From Phalacrocorax aristotelis (Eukaryota > Chordata > Aves > Suliformes > Phalacrocoracidae), in contig NC_134280.1 of the NCBI RefSeq assembly GCF_949628215.1, positions 5,653,795 to 5,717,794 on the forward strand: a stretch of 64,000 bases of DNA, given 5' to 3'. Every line of letters starts with the position of its first letter. The first letter of the stretch is position 1. Both the position numbers and the translations under genes were made by a program. Under the pieces are notes generated by a model that saw nothing but the letters and a program-made list of their open reading frames with translations, had not been told where the DNA came from and did not search any database. Positions 1 to 13,350 of the stretch are shown piece after piece.

Positions 1-1730
1 GTGCCAGTGGGTAGGGGAAGGAGAGAGAGCCAGTCCTGGCCAGGTTTTCGGAGACTCCAGCCTTCAGAGCAGATCTGCCTCCAGGTTGATCACCCGGGGT
101 AGTGGAAACAGCAAAGTGGGAGCATTCAGTTGATCCTCACAGATTAATCTCATTTGAGTGGGAAAGTCAGATTAAACATCTAGATAAATTACATGCTAAT
201 TTAATAGATTAGATAGTTAGGAAGAAGCAACTGACTTTGTCCTAAAGGGCACTGACTAATAAGAAGTCTAGCTGTACTGAGGTACTAGCAACTTTATTGA
301 ATTAATAACTCATCCTAAATTTTATACAGTAATTTTCAAATTAATATACAACATAAGGAAACTATAGAAAGTTGAGAAAACCTTTTAAAAAGTTGCTAAA
401 AGGGGAAGTCAAAGGGGTGAAATATTTGCAGTAGGCAAAAAAAACCCACCTTGTTTTTGATTTAAGGCAAACTCTCAGCAAAAATATCTTTAGAAAGGTC
501 AAGAAAAAAAATAATCTTGGGGCTTAGTTAAAGAACACTGCACAAGAGATAATTAGAAAGAATAAGACATCCTTAAAAGAAGTCAAATCCAAATGCAGGA
601 AATAGAAAACAGTATGAGCTCTGTCAATATGAAAGCACGGTTGGGCAAACCTGAGCCTTTTGCAAGGAGTAGTGAAAGGATATCACAGTGCTGAGTAACG
701 GAGCAATAAAATAGCTAAAGAAATTATAGGTGTGGAAGTGTTAAGGCAAGTCAGGACTCGCTCAAAGTCAGAAAAGCAAACAAAATGCCAGGACGTGTTA
801 GGGAAGGCTCAGAAAGAGAAACAGCATAGTGTCACTGCACACACCCAGGGTAGGCACACACCCTGAACAGCCAGAGCAGGGGTATAGCGGAATGGAGGAG
901 TTCAAAGAAGGTGACTAGAGGTTTTGCAAAAACTGGGGTGGCTGCTGTATGAACACCAACAGAATGGAATGGCGCCTGTAGTCTGGCCAGAAGTTCCTTT
1001 TTTTCCTTTACTTCTACTCATGGCAAAGGATAGCAGCATGTGTCCAGTCTCATTTGGAGTGTTGGCATTGTTATTTCATATTTTTTGTGTGCGTGACGCC
1101 AAATCATCGATAACATATAAAGCAGAGGTGACACATGGGAATTTTCCGTATTTTATATCATACCTTGAGCAGAATTTAAATAACCAATTTGTCTGATTCA
1201 TGATTTAAGGAGCCCTTACCTTATCAGCTGGCCTCTGCGGTCTGACTTTATGCTTTTTCATACTTGCACCTCACTAGTAAAGAAGTTTCCAACTTCTCTG
1301 CCTTTGTCACTTTGAGATTAGATTCCCACAAAGTGCTCTCCATGAAAATGCACCTTCAGTCTACTTGATTGAGTTGCAGAAGGCACACGTGCTCCTAAGT
1401 GATACCAGTGTTTTATGACATATTTTCTAATAGCTTCTGGCTTGGATCTGAGGTGGAATTGTGTCATCTCTTAATTCCTGAATGCCGTGTGACCTGCCTC
1501 TGGGAAAGGTTGCTTCTCCTTCTGAGCAGTATCTTCTTGAGGACAGCAGCCCCTTCAAAAGTCATTTTAAGTAGTCATATTCAAATAAGAAGTTTCTAAT
1601 AATTTTCATGTTTATGAACATTTAATGTACCCAGATATTATCCTTCACAGGTAACAGAAAGCATGGTCTAACACCAATCCCCTTGATCGGTTTATATTTG
1701 CCAAAGTAAGTGATGGTGTTACCAGAAAGA
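1..1730. other. Intergenic, no gene seen
   Basis: The sequence is AT-rich with a few A runs. I see no exon with splice signals, no recognisable repeat and no RNA gene before the CR1 element. Confidence 0.6.
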
Positions 1731-1990
1731 TAGAATCACAGAATCAATAAGGTTGGAAAAGACCTCTGGGATCATCAAGTCCAACCACCAACCCAGCACC
1801 CCCAGGCCTCCTAAACCTTGCCCTGAAGTGCCACGTCTACATGGTTTTTGACCACCCCCAGGGATGGTGACTCCCCCACCTCTCTGAGCAGCCTGTGCCA
1901 GTGCCTGACCACTCTTGCAGTAAAGATATTTTTCCTAATATCCCATCTCAACCTCCCCTGGCACAGCTTGGGGCCATTGCCTCTCGTTCT
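1731..1990 (-). mobile_element. CR1 LINE, 5'-truncated 3' end
   Basis: Read on the minus strand, this is the 3' end of a chicken-repeat-1 (CR1) non-LTR retrotransposon. It shows the conserved 3' block (GATGATCCCAGAGGTCTTTT, then CCAACCTTATTGATTCTGTG) and ends in the ATTCTGTGATTCTA 8-mer typical of CR1 tails, which replaces a poly(A) tail. The 5' boundary is abrupt near 1990, as usual for incomplete reverse transcription. CR1 is the dominant interspersed repeat of birds and other sauropsids, so it supports an avian source. No target-site duplication is evident, which is normal for CR1. Confidence 0.93.
1811..1990 (-). pseudogene. CR1 ORF2 (reverse transcriptase) C-terminal remnant
   Basis: The minus strand from 1990 keeps an unbroken frame of 59 codons ending at a TAG stop (1811-1813). 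The peptide contains DIRKNIFTARVVRHWHRL followed by a REVGESPSLGVVKNHVDVAL-like segment, the characteristic C-terminus of CR1/L3-clade ORF2 proteins. The reverse-transcriptase and endonuclease domains are missing because the copy is 5'-truncated, so it encodes no functional enzyme. The absence of stops in 59 codons suggests a moderately young insertion. Confidence 0.85.
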
Positions 1991-4900
1991 AAGATATTTC
2001 AGTGATGGTTCCGTCTATCCTTAATTTGCAAACCAGGAACAGTCGTGCCTAATGTAAATTAAATTACAGGTTGCACTGAAAAGAAGGTAAACAACGAATA
2101 GATTGAGCATTTTATTTAACACCATCTATTCACTGAAAGAATAAACTTTTTAAAGCTAACCTCTAACCTGTCCTTTGATTACACATCCCTAGGTTCCTGT
2201 CACACATTAATGAGAGCTACAGGAGTGAAAGCTGGACTGTATTTGACCCTTATACACAGTATCGATGCACTGTGATTTCTGGCCATTTGAAACATGTAAG
2301 AGAAAAAGCTGAATTTTAGTCTACCAGATATTTAATTTGAACAAGCAAAAAATTAGCAAACCCATCACTTTCTGCATAGCATTAGGTAATCAAATGGGAA
2401 ACAGAAATGGTATAATTTAGTCAGAGGGGGCAACACTTTGCAAGCCACAAGTTCTCTCTTTTAATAGCTTTTATAAGGCTTCACTTTAATTTTGTTTCCA
2501 AAAAGCAATAAAGCAGAAGTTGTTTTCACAAAGCAGACAGAAAATTGGTTCACTAAATGTTGATCATTTTCCAAAGGTAGTTCAGAATTTCTAAACTCTT
2601 GCATACTTAGTAGTAGTTCTGTTTTAAAAATCTCAATAAATAGATTAATTACATATTGATATGTTATTGTTTCTGGTACAATTATCCATTATGTTCTTCT
2701 GTTTGCTCATATTTAAAAGTCAGACTTGGAACATTTTTGTCCTTTTTTACATCGATTGCTCTTTCTGCTCACCTCAAGTAAGCTACTGTATAGCTGAAAA
2801 TAAGAATCTGAATATAATAGCATATTGCAAGCAATTTACTGCTTGTATTGCTCATTTCAACTTTTTTTTTCAGTTCTTTGATGGAAATGCAATTTGCATT
2901 TTCTTATTAATACTGATAAGAAGTCGGACATTACAGTTAATGGAAACACAAGTCAATTTGGTTTGCCCTTCAAACCAAACCTCTCCTTTGTTATGAGATT
3001 TGGCAGCTCTGCGTTAAAAGATTGATAGGTCTGAATGCTGAATTCTTTGTAACTGAAAGGTTACCAGCAAAGACTAATTCTACCAAAGCTGAGACAGAAC
3101 CTGATGCTACCTGAAGGAAAGAAAAAATTTAAAAGATTATGAATGCATGTGTGTATTGTAATTCTAAGTATTTCTGAAACAAATGTGAATTTTAACCGGC
3201 GCACTCACTCTACAAGAGAGTGGCATCTCAAAGGAGTTACTGGCGGGATGCTGAAATAGAAAGTACAGGTGGATATGCTACAAGAACAGCGTACAAACCT
3301 GTGTGGTTTTTTTAAAATGCAGTTCAGATTATAGGGCTTTTTATAGCCAAGGTCACATAATTTTATAGATAACGAAACAAGTGCCAAGCAGATAATAGGC
3401 TGTTCCGCTCAGAATGTTTGTTTTTCAGAAAAACTTATAGTGGTTCCACTTCTCTTGCCAGAAAACTGGGTATTTTATTTGATAAATTTGGGCAGAAAAA
3501 GACACATTTTTTTTCCATACGAAGGCTTTCTTCTCAGTCCATAGCCAAGGACATAACGATTCTGAAGTAATATTCACTTAGGCTTCTTATTCTTTTTTTT
3601 TAAATTGAAGCTGTAAAAATTAATATTTTTATGTCTAAAAAAATGCTGCGGGGGAAGAGGGAACAATGAAAGAGGTCACAGGAGAGAATGAGAGAAAACT
3701 GGAGCTGACCATAAAAATACTTTTTCTTTGTCCTCTTCTTTTGATTTTCATTATTATTAATTCTTCCTCCTTAAACTTAGGTTCCTGAAATATTGGAAGA
3801 AACACTCACCTCAGAATAAATGTCTCTTTGCCCGTTCAAAACAACGCTCTGCTGCCCCACTCTCACTGCACGCTTTCCCTCTGGATGAAAAAACGTACTG
3901 ATTTTAGGTTGTTCGTTCACCGGGTTTTTTTCCTGCGTACAAGGCGGGAGCAATACAAGCAGGGGTCCAAGCCCATTTCCAGTAATAACACCACGAGTTT
4001 CACTACTGAGTTCTTAGGATTTGTATTTTGCAAGGCTGCATGCATGAGTTGTTGTCCCCCCAGCTGGAAGTATCACTCAGTGTAAGAGCCAGGTGTGACA
4101 ACTGGATGACTCAGGCTTTGCTCTTGCTCACGACTTACGAGCAGGTCATTTATTAGAGTTTAGCCTGGGCTGTACATCACCATATGAAGAATGCCGTTAT
4201 TGATAAAGATATTCTTTTTATTTAGATGCATGCCCCTGGCAAATGACAACACAAAAAGAAGAGATGGCACATAGTTCCTTTGATGCTTAAAATAGAGTTC
4301 GCTTCTAACTTTATAGAAACACATCAGGGCTTGGGGATCATATGACACCAATTTGATTTATATAAACTAGCTCCAGAGTTTGCCTTTGCGGGTTGCACTA
4401 GGCTCCAAGGACAGTTTTCATGTTGGAATGACAGAATGGCAGGATTCAAGTAAACAGAACAGTCAGGTTTTTTTTTATTTTGTTCTCCTATTTAATATAA
4501 TTGCCAGTTGTTGGGTTTTTTTTTTCTCAGAGTGACCCTGAAAGTCACCCCAGTGGTAATGAAATTGAGCTGCATAAACAAAGCTGTCTGACTTGAAAAA
4601 AAAAAATTAAGGTCCTAGTTTTTCACAGCTAAGGAGCCCTTCACAGGCTGATGATTTGTTTTTAAATTGACCATCTCTGACTGAATATATGCCTTTATCA
4701 CAAAAAGCACTATTGTTTTCTTGATCAGTAGTTGTAGAAGAGAGAAACATGTCTTGATATACCATGTTTAGCTAACTTCAGACCTGTAAGCTCTCTGACT
4801 TTGCCACTCCCCCCCGTCCTCCAAGCCAGGCAAGTCAGGGCTGGTCCTATCCATTGACCAGTGTGGCAAAGCTCCCACTCCCTCTTTCCATGAGACTTAA

Positions 4901-7900
4901 AGGTGTTATTTGAATCTACCATGCTGTACATCTGACACCTAAAAGGAACGTGAATTGCTTTCTACATATATATGCTGGACAGAATAGGATTTACCTAGTT
5001 TGCCTGCTTCCAAATATGTGCTCCATTGACCTAACAACGCCGGGCATGTTTATGCAGAATGATGGTGGTGGGAAGGTGGCTATATTCTTGTCACTGCTCC
5101 ATTGTAATTCTGCCTTTTATGAAGGAATATGGAGGCATCCCCTAGGTCATTTCCTATCTATGATCACAAGGCATGGGAGTGATCAAATATGCAGCTCAAC
5201 TCAGGCACTTACTCAGCGAGTGTCTATGGGACAATCCTTTTGTAATCGGACAGTTCAGAGCTCCCACACAAGGAATCCTTGAGGTCACTCCAGAGAAGAC
5301 CTGAAATAGGAACTGACTTGTATGCTAGGTACTGGGCTGTAGGACTAAGATGACACAAAAGGAGGAACTCACTAGCAAGATCATTTCGGTTCAATATCTG
5401 AGCAACTAACTGAAGCTTAAAGCCACCACTCCTCAAAGCCCGAGACCACATCCAGCGCAGGAGCTACAGGGACTTCTCTGTCCCAATCACAGGTATCATC
5501 TTCTAAGGGTCCTGTTTGTGTCTGTTGAGGCTGAAGGAGACAAAGTCACTTAACTGGTTACCCTGCATGCCTAAGTGGGCAGCTGGAATGGCGGCTCCTG
5601 CTTCCCTAGAGCTGTGGGCACTCTTAGCCCTCTCTTCAGCAGGTTTGCAGTGCCTTCACCCTCTGGAGTTGCTGCCCTCAGTGCAATCCTAGGCCGCCTT
5701 AAAACATTAAAACATTTTCCATCATCCATTATGTTTCCAACATAAATCCATCACCTCTGAGGAACTGAGCATGTTGTCAAGATGTGAGCATTCATAGGAT
5801 ACACCCTATTGGGTCTATAGGATGCAAATGGCGTAGGTTACTCATTACACCCTAACATTACACTCTAACTTTGGAAAGGACTATGCCTCCTCCCTGCTTT
5901 GTCACTGTTGTCTTTACAACACTTCTGAACTATTCCTTATCTAGTCTGTCATTCCTGTATCTGAAATGTTAACAAAGAGAAAGTTTGATGCTTTTCATAC
6001 TGAAGCCAAGGGATGCTTCGCCGAGACCATAAAAATCAGCAGTAGGTGAATTCAGCCAATTATTTGTAGATTTTTTTTTTTACTTAACTGTCTCCTAGCA
6101 TTAAGTTTTCATTAAGTTTTCTTAATTGAAAGCAGCCGAGTCTAAGCAACAGAGCCAGTTTGCTTTGGGGTGACTTTTCCAAATCCTGACAGTAGGTGCT
6201 ACACATGCTGTCTCTTCAACACAACGCCATATCCACCAGTTACTCCTGTGTTAAGTTTCATCCAGTAATGATTTTTTTCCACTATCAATCAGAACCATAG
6301 AGCAGAATGGATAGCTAGAAGTAAGAGTCAAGGTTTTGATTGACAGTGCATAGCAAACAATATTTCCAGCTCAGTAAATGTCAGTGAGCATTTGATAAGC
6401 AAGATAAACTATAATAATCTCCAGAGTAGAATATAGTAAAAGAATAGTAAAAAAAAAAAAATCTAAAAAATCTAATTTAGGTGAAGGAAGCAAACCCAGC
6501 TGTTTGAAACGTTGTGATCATTTCTGCAAAATATGGCTCACAATTCTGTATTAACAGGTACATTTGGAAAAATGAAAGGTAAAGAGCTTGTTTTCATTAA
6601 TTCTGTGGATATAATGAAATTACCTAAACGAAAGGCAGTAATGTAAAAAAAAAAAAAAGGTTAATTTTGTTTTCCCCAGATTAATGTTTACTTCTTATAC
6701 AAAAACCATTAAAATAGTGTAAGTTTAATCACCATATATAATATGTCTAATATTATACCTGGTCTAAATATAAGGCTAATATAATTCATAATAGGAATTT
6801 TTAAGGATCATTCTCAAAACCAGAAAGACAAAAAACAAAACAGAAGAAACAATAGGAAACTTTTCCAAACTGTGCATGAAAACCCTCTTGCTGTTTGTTT
6901 GGTGCAGTTGGCTAAGTTTACAGGTGGATGTATTGGTGATCTCTGGCCATTGATTTCCATTGTGCATATATTATATGTCTGCAAAACTTGTTAGAGCCGA
7001 GTATTGTCATGGATATAATTTTTCTTTCCTTTTGGGGCAGGGGAGAGGGGAAGCACCGAGCATTGATTTCTTGTGCTTAGCAGTCATCATGTCGTCTTCT
7101 CATTAATCAGGGACATGCCCAATCCTAGATGATTACAAATTTTATAGCCCACCCTTATATTTTCAGTCACTAGAGATCTTTTCAGGGAGCACAGCAAACC
7201 AGCAGTCAATACTCGGTCTTAGGTAGACCTAGATTAATAAAGAGGATATCTCTTTCCTTTCTGAAACCTGTCATGCTGCACCATAACTTGCTTCAATAAC
7301 CCGGCACAAAAAATAGAAAAACTTCCAAATTTTAAAGCGATTCTAAATCTTGAATTTCTGCATGATTTCCTACATTTATTTAGTAAACCCTTGATTTAAG
7401 TAGTGGATTCACACCTTATTCTCAGCTGAACAACTGTTTATATTTTTCCCCAACATGCCATAACAGGTTGCAGAGAGGAAAGTTTTGGAGAATTTTCTGT
7501 GCCTATGAGGTAGGAGGTAAGGAGCGTTTGACTGAGAACTAGTTTTTGATGTATAGTAACTTGTATGGATGCTTCGGGGGTAACATTTCCTGATACCATA
7601 TTTTTGCATGGTGCCAATGATTTATCTGCCTGGTCAAAGTCTTGTGGACATAAAAATCTATAATGAAACAACGTCAATTAAGCTTCTAATGACATATTAT
7701 TATTTTGGTAGATTCAGGATTATGACGGATCTGGATCAAGGCTTAAAAGGCTGGTTTGGAGATTCTTGTGTCAAATATTTCATTTTCTATAACACAATGT
7801 CAATATTTAGGAAGGAAATATTTTTCTGGGTGACACAGATTACAGCTATTTAGGAAGCTGAAGACCTTCAGAATCATGAATATCCTCCTAAAATCTCAGT

Positions 7901-8520
7901 AGCTGCACATGGTCTTCACCCACATAAGTTGATAATGTGCCATAGAGTCACGTCAAAGGCCTCTTTGGAGCCTCATTTGGTGCATTGCTTTGGTCTGGGC
8001 CTTGTTTTTATTTAATCCTGTCAACGTGTGTGTGAAACAAAAGTGCATTAAAGCATTTGTCAAAAAATAGGCTACAAAAGAGATCTTTGACACTGTTAAG
8101 TGTTCACTGATTTCTAGTGCCTATATTTTGGTGGGGGGGAGGGATAGGCACTCATCAGAGACATCTAAAACTTGTTCAGAGATGTAAAAATTACTATAAT
8201 CAGCCTCTACTCATAATCAGTTTCAGGGAGTAAGTATTCAGCTAATCTAAAAATTGATCTCAAGAGCGTCTCTAGCTGTGTGTTCAAAGGGGACCCAGAA
8301 TGAGTGAGCACCCGGTGGGACTCTGGGTGCGCTGCCTGGCCAGGGCTGGCCATGGTAGCTCTGGGAATCAGTCTGCTCTAGTCCAGCCTCATTCTGCATC
8401 AAACCCTCCACCTCAATTCAGATCGACTGACATCAGAACCAGATGCTCTGCTCTGGAGGTCTGCTCCTGGTCGTCACTGCAGGCTAATGCAGATACAGCC
8501 ACTGATCGCATGCATAAATC
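1991..8520. other. Intergenic, no gene seen
   Basis: This is AT-rich unique-looking sequence with short homopolymers. A palindromic octamer-like site (ATGCAATTTGCAT, 2887-2899) follows a polypyrimidine stretch at 2860-2880. An 11-base tandem duplication (ATTAAGTTTTC twice) lies at 6100-6121. Nothing coding is recognised. Confidence 0.55.
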
Positions 8521-8542
8521 GGGGGCGGGGGTTGGGGGGGGG
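8521..8542 (+). other. G-quadruplex-prone G tract
   Basis: Runs of 5 G, 5 G and 9 G are separated by C and TT; the last run can be split to give the four G-tracts required. It lies in an otherwise ordinary upstream region. Confidence 0.7.
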
Positions 8543-9664
8543 TTGCATTTACAATTGGGGTTCTGCACCCAGCAGCAGGTGTGTATCCTGTTCGCTCTTG
8601 TTTGGAGACAGTAGGACAAACTAGACAGTCTTTTCCTCTGACCAGATCATAAGAGATCTGATAGTCTGACAAACGCCTGATATATTTTTCCCCCACTTGT
8701 GGAAATGTTACAGTTTTAACATACATTTTTTTGCTAAGTGAATTACTGTATTTGGTCTCTTATCTATTCACTGTCATCAACTTACCTAAAAATAAAATAA
8801 AGAAATCTAACAATCAGAATTCAGTGTCTGGGAACGACGTTGCCTTGACTGAGCGCCCTGGAAATGGCATTATCGTTTTACTACAAAGAACAGCAACAAT
8901 TTGTTCAATGACACTGAAAGGCCACCCAAACTCTTTTACCTCTCACAACATTGATTTGATGGGATCCATCTCAAAGAGAGAGAAAGTAATTTTAGCTATG
9001 AAATCCTTGCCTTTTCCCTTTCTGCAAGAATGGCCACCCGCGATTTTTCATTGTAAACACCCCTCCATCATAACACAGGCTGTGAACATCAGCAGAGAGC
9101 GTGGCGGATCAGCTGGGATGGGGGAGTAACGCTCTTCTCTCAGCAGCGGAGGTGACCAGACTTAAAGACCTCAAGTGAACTGTGCCCATATAAGATGGCA
9201 CACAGATATCCATTTTGGGCTGCTATTAATTTACATTAAGGAAAGAAAAAGGAAAAAAAAAAACAAAGACAAGTGTTGGAGTAACCAGAGTTTTGCCTTT
9301 CTTCTTGTAAGTCACTCAGTTTGAAATTACCCAAAGCCTTTCACTAAGCTATCAATTTGTCAGATTTCTCTACATTTTAGGATACAGTCCATTGTAAATA
9401 AAAAGATGGGGACATCTGTTACAAGATTAAATACTTCTTATCCTGTTACTTATCCTCTCAGCTATTAACTGCCTGCCCAGTTCCCTCAGAAGTGTCTCAT
9501 ACTTGCACTTTTCCCCTTACATACTGAATGACAACCCTGTATTGATCTGGCAAAAAAACTCTCCTAATTTAAATCCCCTTCAAGCCTTTCCTCTGTCGTG
9601 ACGACTTTGGGAAATCATCCAAAAAATGGAAAACTATTTGGATGAGGAGAGGCATGAAAAAGTG

Positions 9665-9678
9665 TATCTTTAAAGATA
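9665..9678. promoter_or_regulatory. Perfect 14-bp palindrome with inverted GATA motifs
   Basis: TATCTTTAAAGATA is self-complementary and presents inverted GATA cores 240 bases upstream of the E-box palindrome at 9905. Its function is unknown. Confidence 0.4.
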
Positions 9679-9904
9679 AAAAGTGCGTGTAAGCCCCATG
9701 TTCCTCCTCTTTTCCGACCTTGTGCTGGTAAGCGAGCGGAGGAACTGCCTCGTTTCTAGCAGCCAGTTAGCCAAACTGGAGGGGAGGGGCTCCCTGGCCC
9801 CATCCACCGGAAAAAAAGAAGAAATAGGGCTATGAGGAGAATATCCCTTCCGTAGACTTTCTGTCCAGAGGCAGCAGTTCCTGTGCTGCAGTGCCATGGC
9901 TGTC

Positions 9905-9922
9905 CAGATGTTGCAACATCTG
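9905..9922. promoter_or_regulatory. Perfect 18-bp palindrome with paired E-boxes
   Basis: CAGATGTTGCAACATCTG is its own reverse complement. It carries two inverted E-boxes (CAGATG and CATCTG) around a TTGCAA core, which resembles a C/EBP half-site pair. The sequence is certain; regulatory function is inference. Confidence 0.5.
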
Positions 9923-12900
9923 CAGCTTGCCACTGAGCGAAGAGCCGCAGCACCCACGGGGAGCAGAGGTCAGCTCATCATCCGTCCTCCTCTTCCCAGT
10001 AGCCATTCCCCAGCTCCGTTCGGTCAAAAAGGGCAGGCCAAGAGGGACATCCAGCCTGAGAGCCCTGACTGAGGCCAGCCCTGCTGCTGACAGTGCTACA
10101 CCACTGATCCTCGGGAGCTGAATGCAATGCGGGGCATCGATTGGACCGAATTAATCATTTCACAGATGCCTTTAATGTCATCACTCAATCAATCTGGAGC
10201 TTGCTTACATTTTTAATGACTCCTAAGTAATTGCCAAAGTTATCTGGGGATGAAGGTTCATGTAAATAACATGGTGCGCCTAGCCCACTGATGGGGGTGG
10301 AAAGCTCCTTTCCTGGAGCCTCTCACCATCTGGAGCTCTGAGAAAATAAAGCTTTTTTTTTTGTTGTGATACTGTGCTGTAAAAGTTCTTTGGGTTCCAC
10401 TGAAAAAAAAAACCAAGTCAAGGTGGGGTTTTCTCTTCTTTTGCCTCCTTCATTTTCCATCCCAGAAGATGCTGGAGGCACAGTCTTCTTAATGGAAATG
10501 CTTCAGTTCCCTTGATCATAACATGCTTCTCTTGCTTTGCATGTTGTTGTTCTTAACTGGACCATTAAGTGCTAATATGTGTTTCTTTTTTTATTGCTTT
10601 TTACCACAGTGACTCGAGGAAGAGTCAGATCCTAGAGGAATTATTTTAAATCTGACTTTAGAGGACCTTGGAAAGGATCCTGAATTCAAAATACATCATT
10701 CTGCCATCTTAGAAACACATTTTGGCACTCCCTGTTTGAAGATATCATAAACGGCATATATGATCATTTATTCATAATCCACTGTTGCGGCTGATACAGT
10801 TAGATTTAACTATGTTTTTTTCTTCATAGATAAATGCATTCTTTAAATGGCTTTGAACCTTTTTTAAGTATGAATGTACCATACAATATGTTGTGACAAC
10901 TGGTTAATTAAAACCTGTTTTCTTTTTTTACTTTTGGAAGTTTTCCTTTCATGTACACACTAACCTGCGAATTACGTTTACTTTCCAGCATCAGTGATAC
11001 CAAAAACTAAAAAGCTATTCACAAAATCAGCTACCAAAAGGTATTGTTGGGGTTTTTTTTTGTCCTTTTTTTTGGCTTTGGCTGGGCTACTGTTTCTGAT
11101 ACATTAAAAAGAGACATTTAGAGCAATTCAACACAACAGCTAGGCTCGTGATATCACGTGTCTCTGATCTTTGGTCTGCATGATGCGGGAAGTAAGGCTG
11201 TACAGACTGGCGAAGTTGCAGTCGATGTGCGGCAGGGCTGAGCCGGCAGCTCAGTGCTGGGCAGTGGGCGGCCGCAGCAGCCTGGGGGAAGTGTTTGTCG
11301 CTCCCTGAGTTCACTGGTTTTCATGCTCTTCTCCATCCCCGTCTGTGCGCTCCTGCCCTTCCTCAGACAACTTCTGGCGCTCAGTGGAAACCATGATAAG
11401 GTCTGAGCTAAACTGCTGGCTCTAACTACAGCCACAATAGCATAGACAGACGCTAAGTTACTGTGATGACTTTTGTCCTTAAAATCTATGAATCTGCAGG
11501 AAAATTACATACATGAATAAGGCAATTCGTTTGATCAATCCAAGATTTAGTGCTATTGACTGTATATTCCTCCAGAACAAGAAAATCCATCTATCGAGAG
11601 TCGGCATCTCCAAAACCCACCAAATTGAATTAGTGTTAATTTACATTTCATTATAATATTATTTTTATCTATCATCTAGATCCTGTTATGTAGCAAGGCC
11701 TACAGTGTAGAACGGAGAAAGAGTGCCAGGAAATTAAATCAGAAATACTTACAAATTACATTATCTATATTAAACCTATGATTCTGCAGATATTTAAATT
11801 CAGGATAAAATTGATCCACAATATTCCAGAAGGAAGAAGACTGTATTTTGGCCATGAAAGCACCCAGGCTGGTCTCTTCTGCCTTATCATGCCAGCTCAT
11901 ATCTTCCTCTCTTTGCTGGTGGGAGGCATGAGGGATGACAGTAGATGTATACTTTCCACATCTTCCCAAGTACCTTTCAAAAGCAGAGGCGCGTTAATCA
12001 AAATAATAAGGAATTTCATACATTCTCAGTACTTATGTATTTCGAATAATAATTATATATCATTAAATCCCAAAAGTCTTTGGGGTTTTACTCAGTGTAC
12101 AGTCAGACTAACTCCCATTCGTATTGCTATCCACCAAGCCCAAGAACTAGTAGTCGCAATTTCATACCTTTGACATATGGATCCTAGAAAGGTGAATTAT
12201 AATTTCAGTTTAAAAAAAAGTTTCTATCTTCTTCTCTCTATGGTGATTGCTACAGCTCCAAGTTACCAATTGTTCCTGAAACTACCTCTCAAAAGTTTCT
12301 GAAGTTTTGAAAAATGTGGCCTTACATACCTCGATTTTCTGAGAGTATATCAGCTCTGTGTCATTTCACCCTTGGTAAAACTGGGGCAGACTGAGCAGTC
12401 CCCAGTCTCCTTCCGTCTGCCTTGCTTCAGGAGAAAACCATAGCCTGGTGGGATTTCTGACAGCACGAGTTAGGGAGGTGAGCGCAGAACTCGGGTGCTG
12501 TGCACCAGGCTGAGCTCTCAGCTGGGAGAGCGGGGTCCCTCCCCCCATAGACTGCTTTTATTCCTGTGGTCAGTTGTACAAATGAATTGTGCTCTTGAAC
12601 TCTCTTTTTCATGTTCAGGTTTTGTGTTGGAAAACCAGTTCAGTGAATGCATTAGCGGATTCTGGTGCCTTCATGCACCAAGCGCCAGCCCTCAGCGGGG
12701 ATTTCACGGGTCGCCCCAACCCTGCAGAGACGGGCATGTGGCAACTCCGGCTACCCACAAACGTGCTGCAGAGAAGGAGGCTGCAAGGGCATTTACAACG
12801 AAATGTCTCCTTCTTCTGTTTTCCCAAATATAGCTAAGTTTTCACGTCTTGCTCAAATTATCTTGAAAATGAATCATTTACAACTGTTTTGTTTGCACAC

Positions 12901-13310
12901 TACTGTTCTCTCAAACCTCCGCTGCGTGCTCGCACGTGCGCACAGGCATCCACGGCAAGCTTTTTTTGCGGAGAACCCCACCAGCTAAAAAGCATTAGAG
13001 CCACCGCTGCTGTGCACATAATCAAACACGCCTGAGTTATAGCAGTTTAACAGATTACCCTTATTAGCTGAGTGACTGTGGCTGACTGTACATAGTCGGG
13101 GCTTTTCTTTACAATGACAAGCGTAACACTTTAGCTTAAACCTCCGTGGAGGTGATTTAGGTAAGGTCTACTGCTTTATGATTTCAGCTTTGAAAGTGCC
13201 TTTCTGTGGTCTTGGTCAAATAATTTCACTTTACCCCATGATGTCTCAACCACTTTCCTCTAAAACAGGGAGAACGCTTGCTTGGCAATGCTAAAAGGAG
13301 TTCAATGTGG

Positions 13311-13350
13311 TGATTTGCGTGAGCAAATATTGATTTGCATGAGCAGATAT
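13311..13350 (+). repeat. 20-bp tandem duplication containing POU octamer
   Basis: Two adjacent 20-base units, TGATTTGCGTGAGCAAATAT and TGATTTGCATGAGCAGATAT, differ at two positions. The second unit contains a perfect octamer ATTTGCAT (POU-domain binding site); in the first the octamer is altered to ATTTGCGT. Confidence 0.8.
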
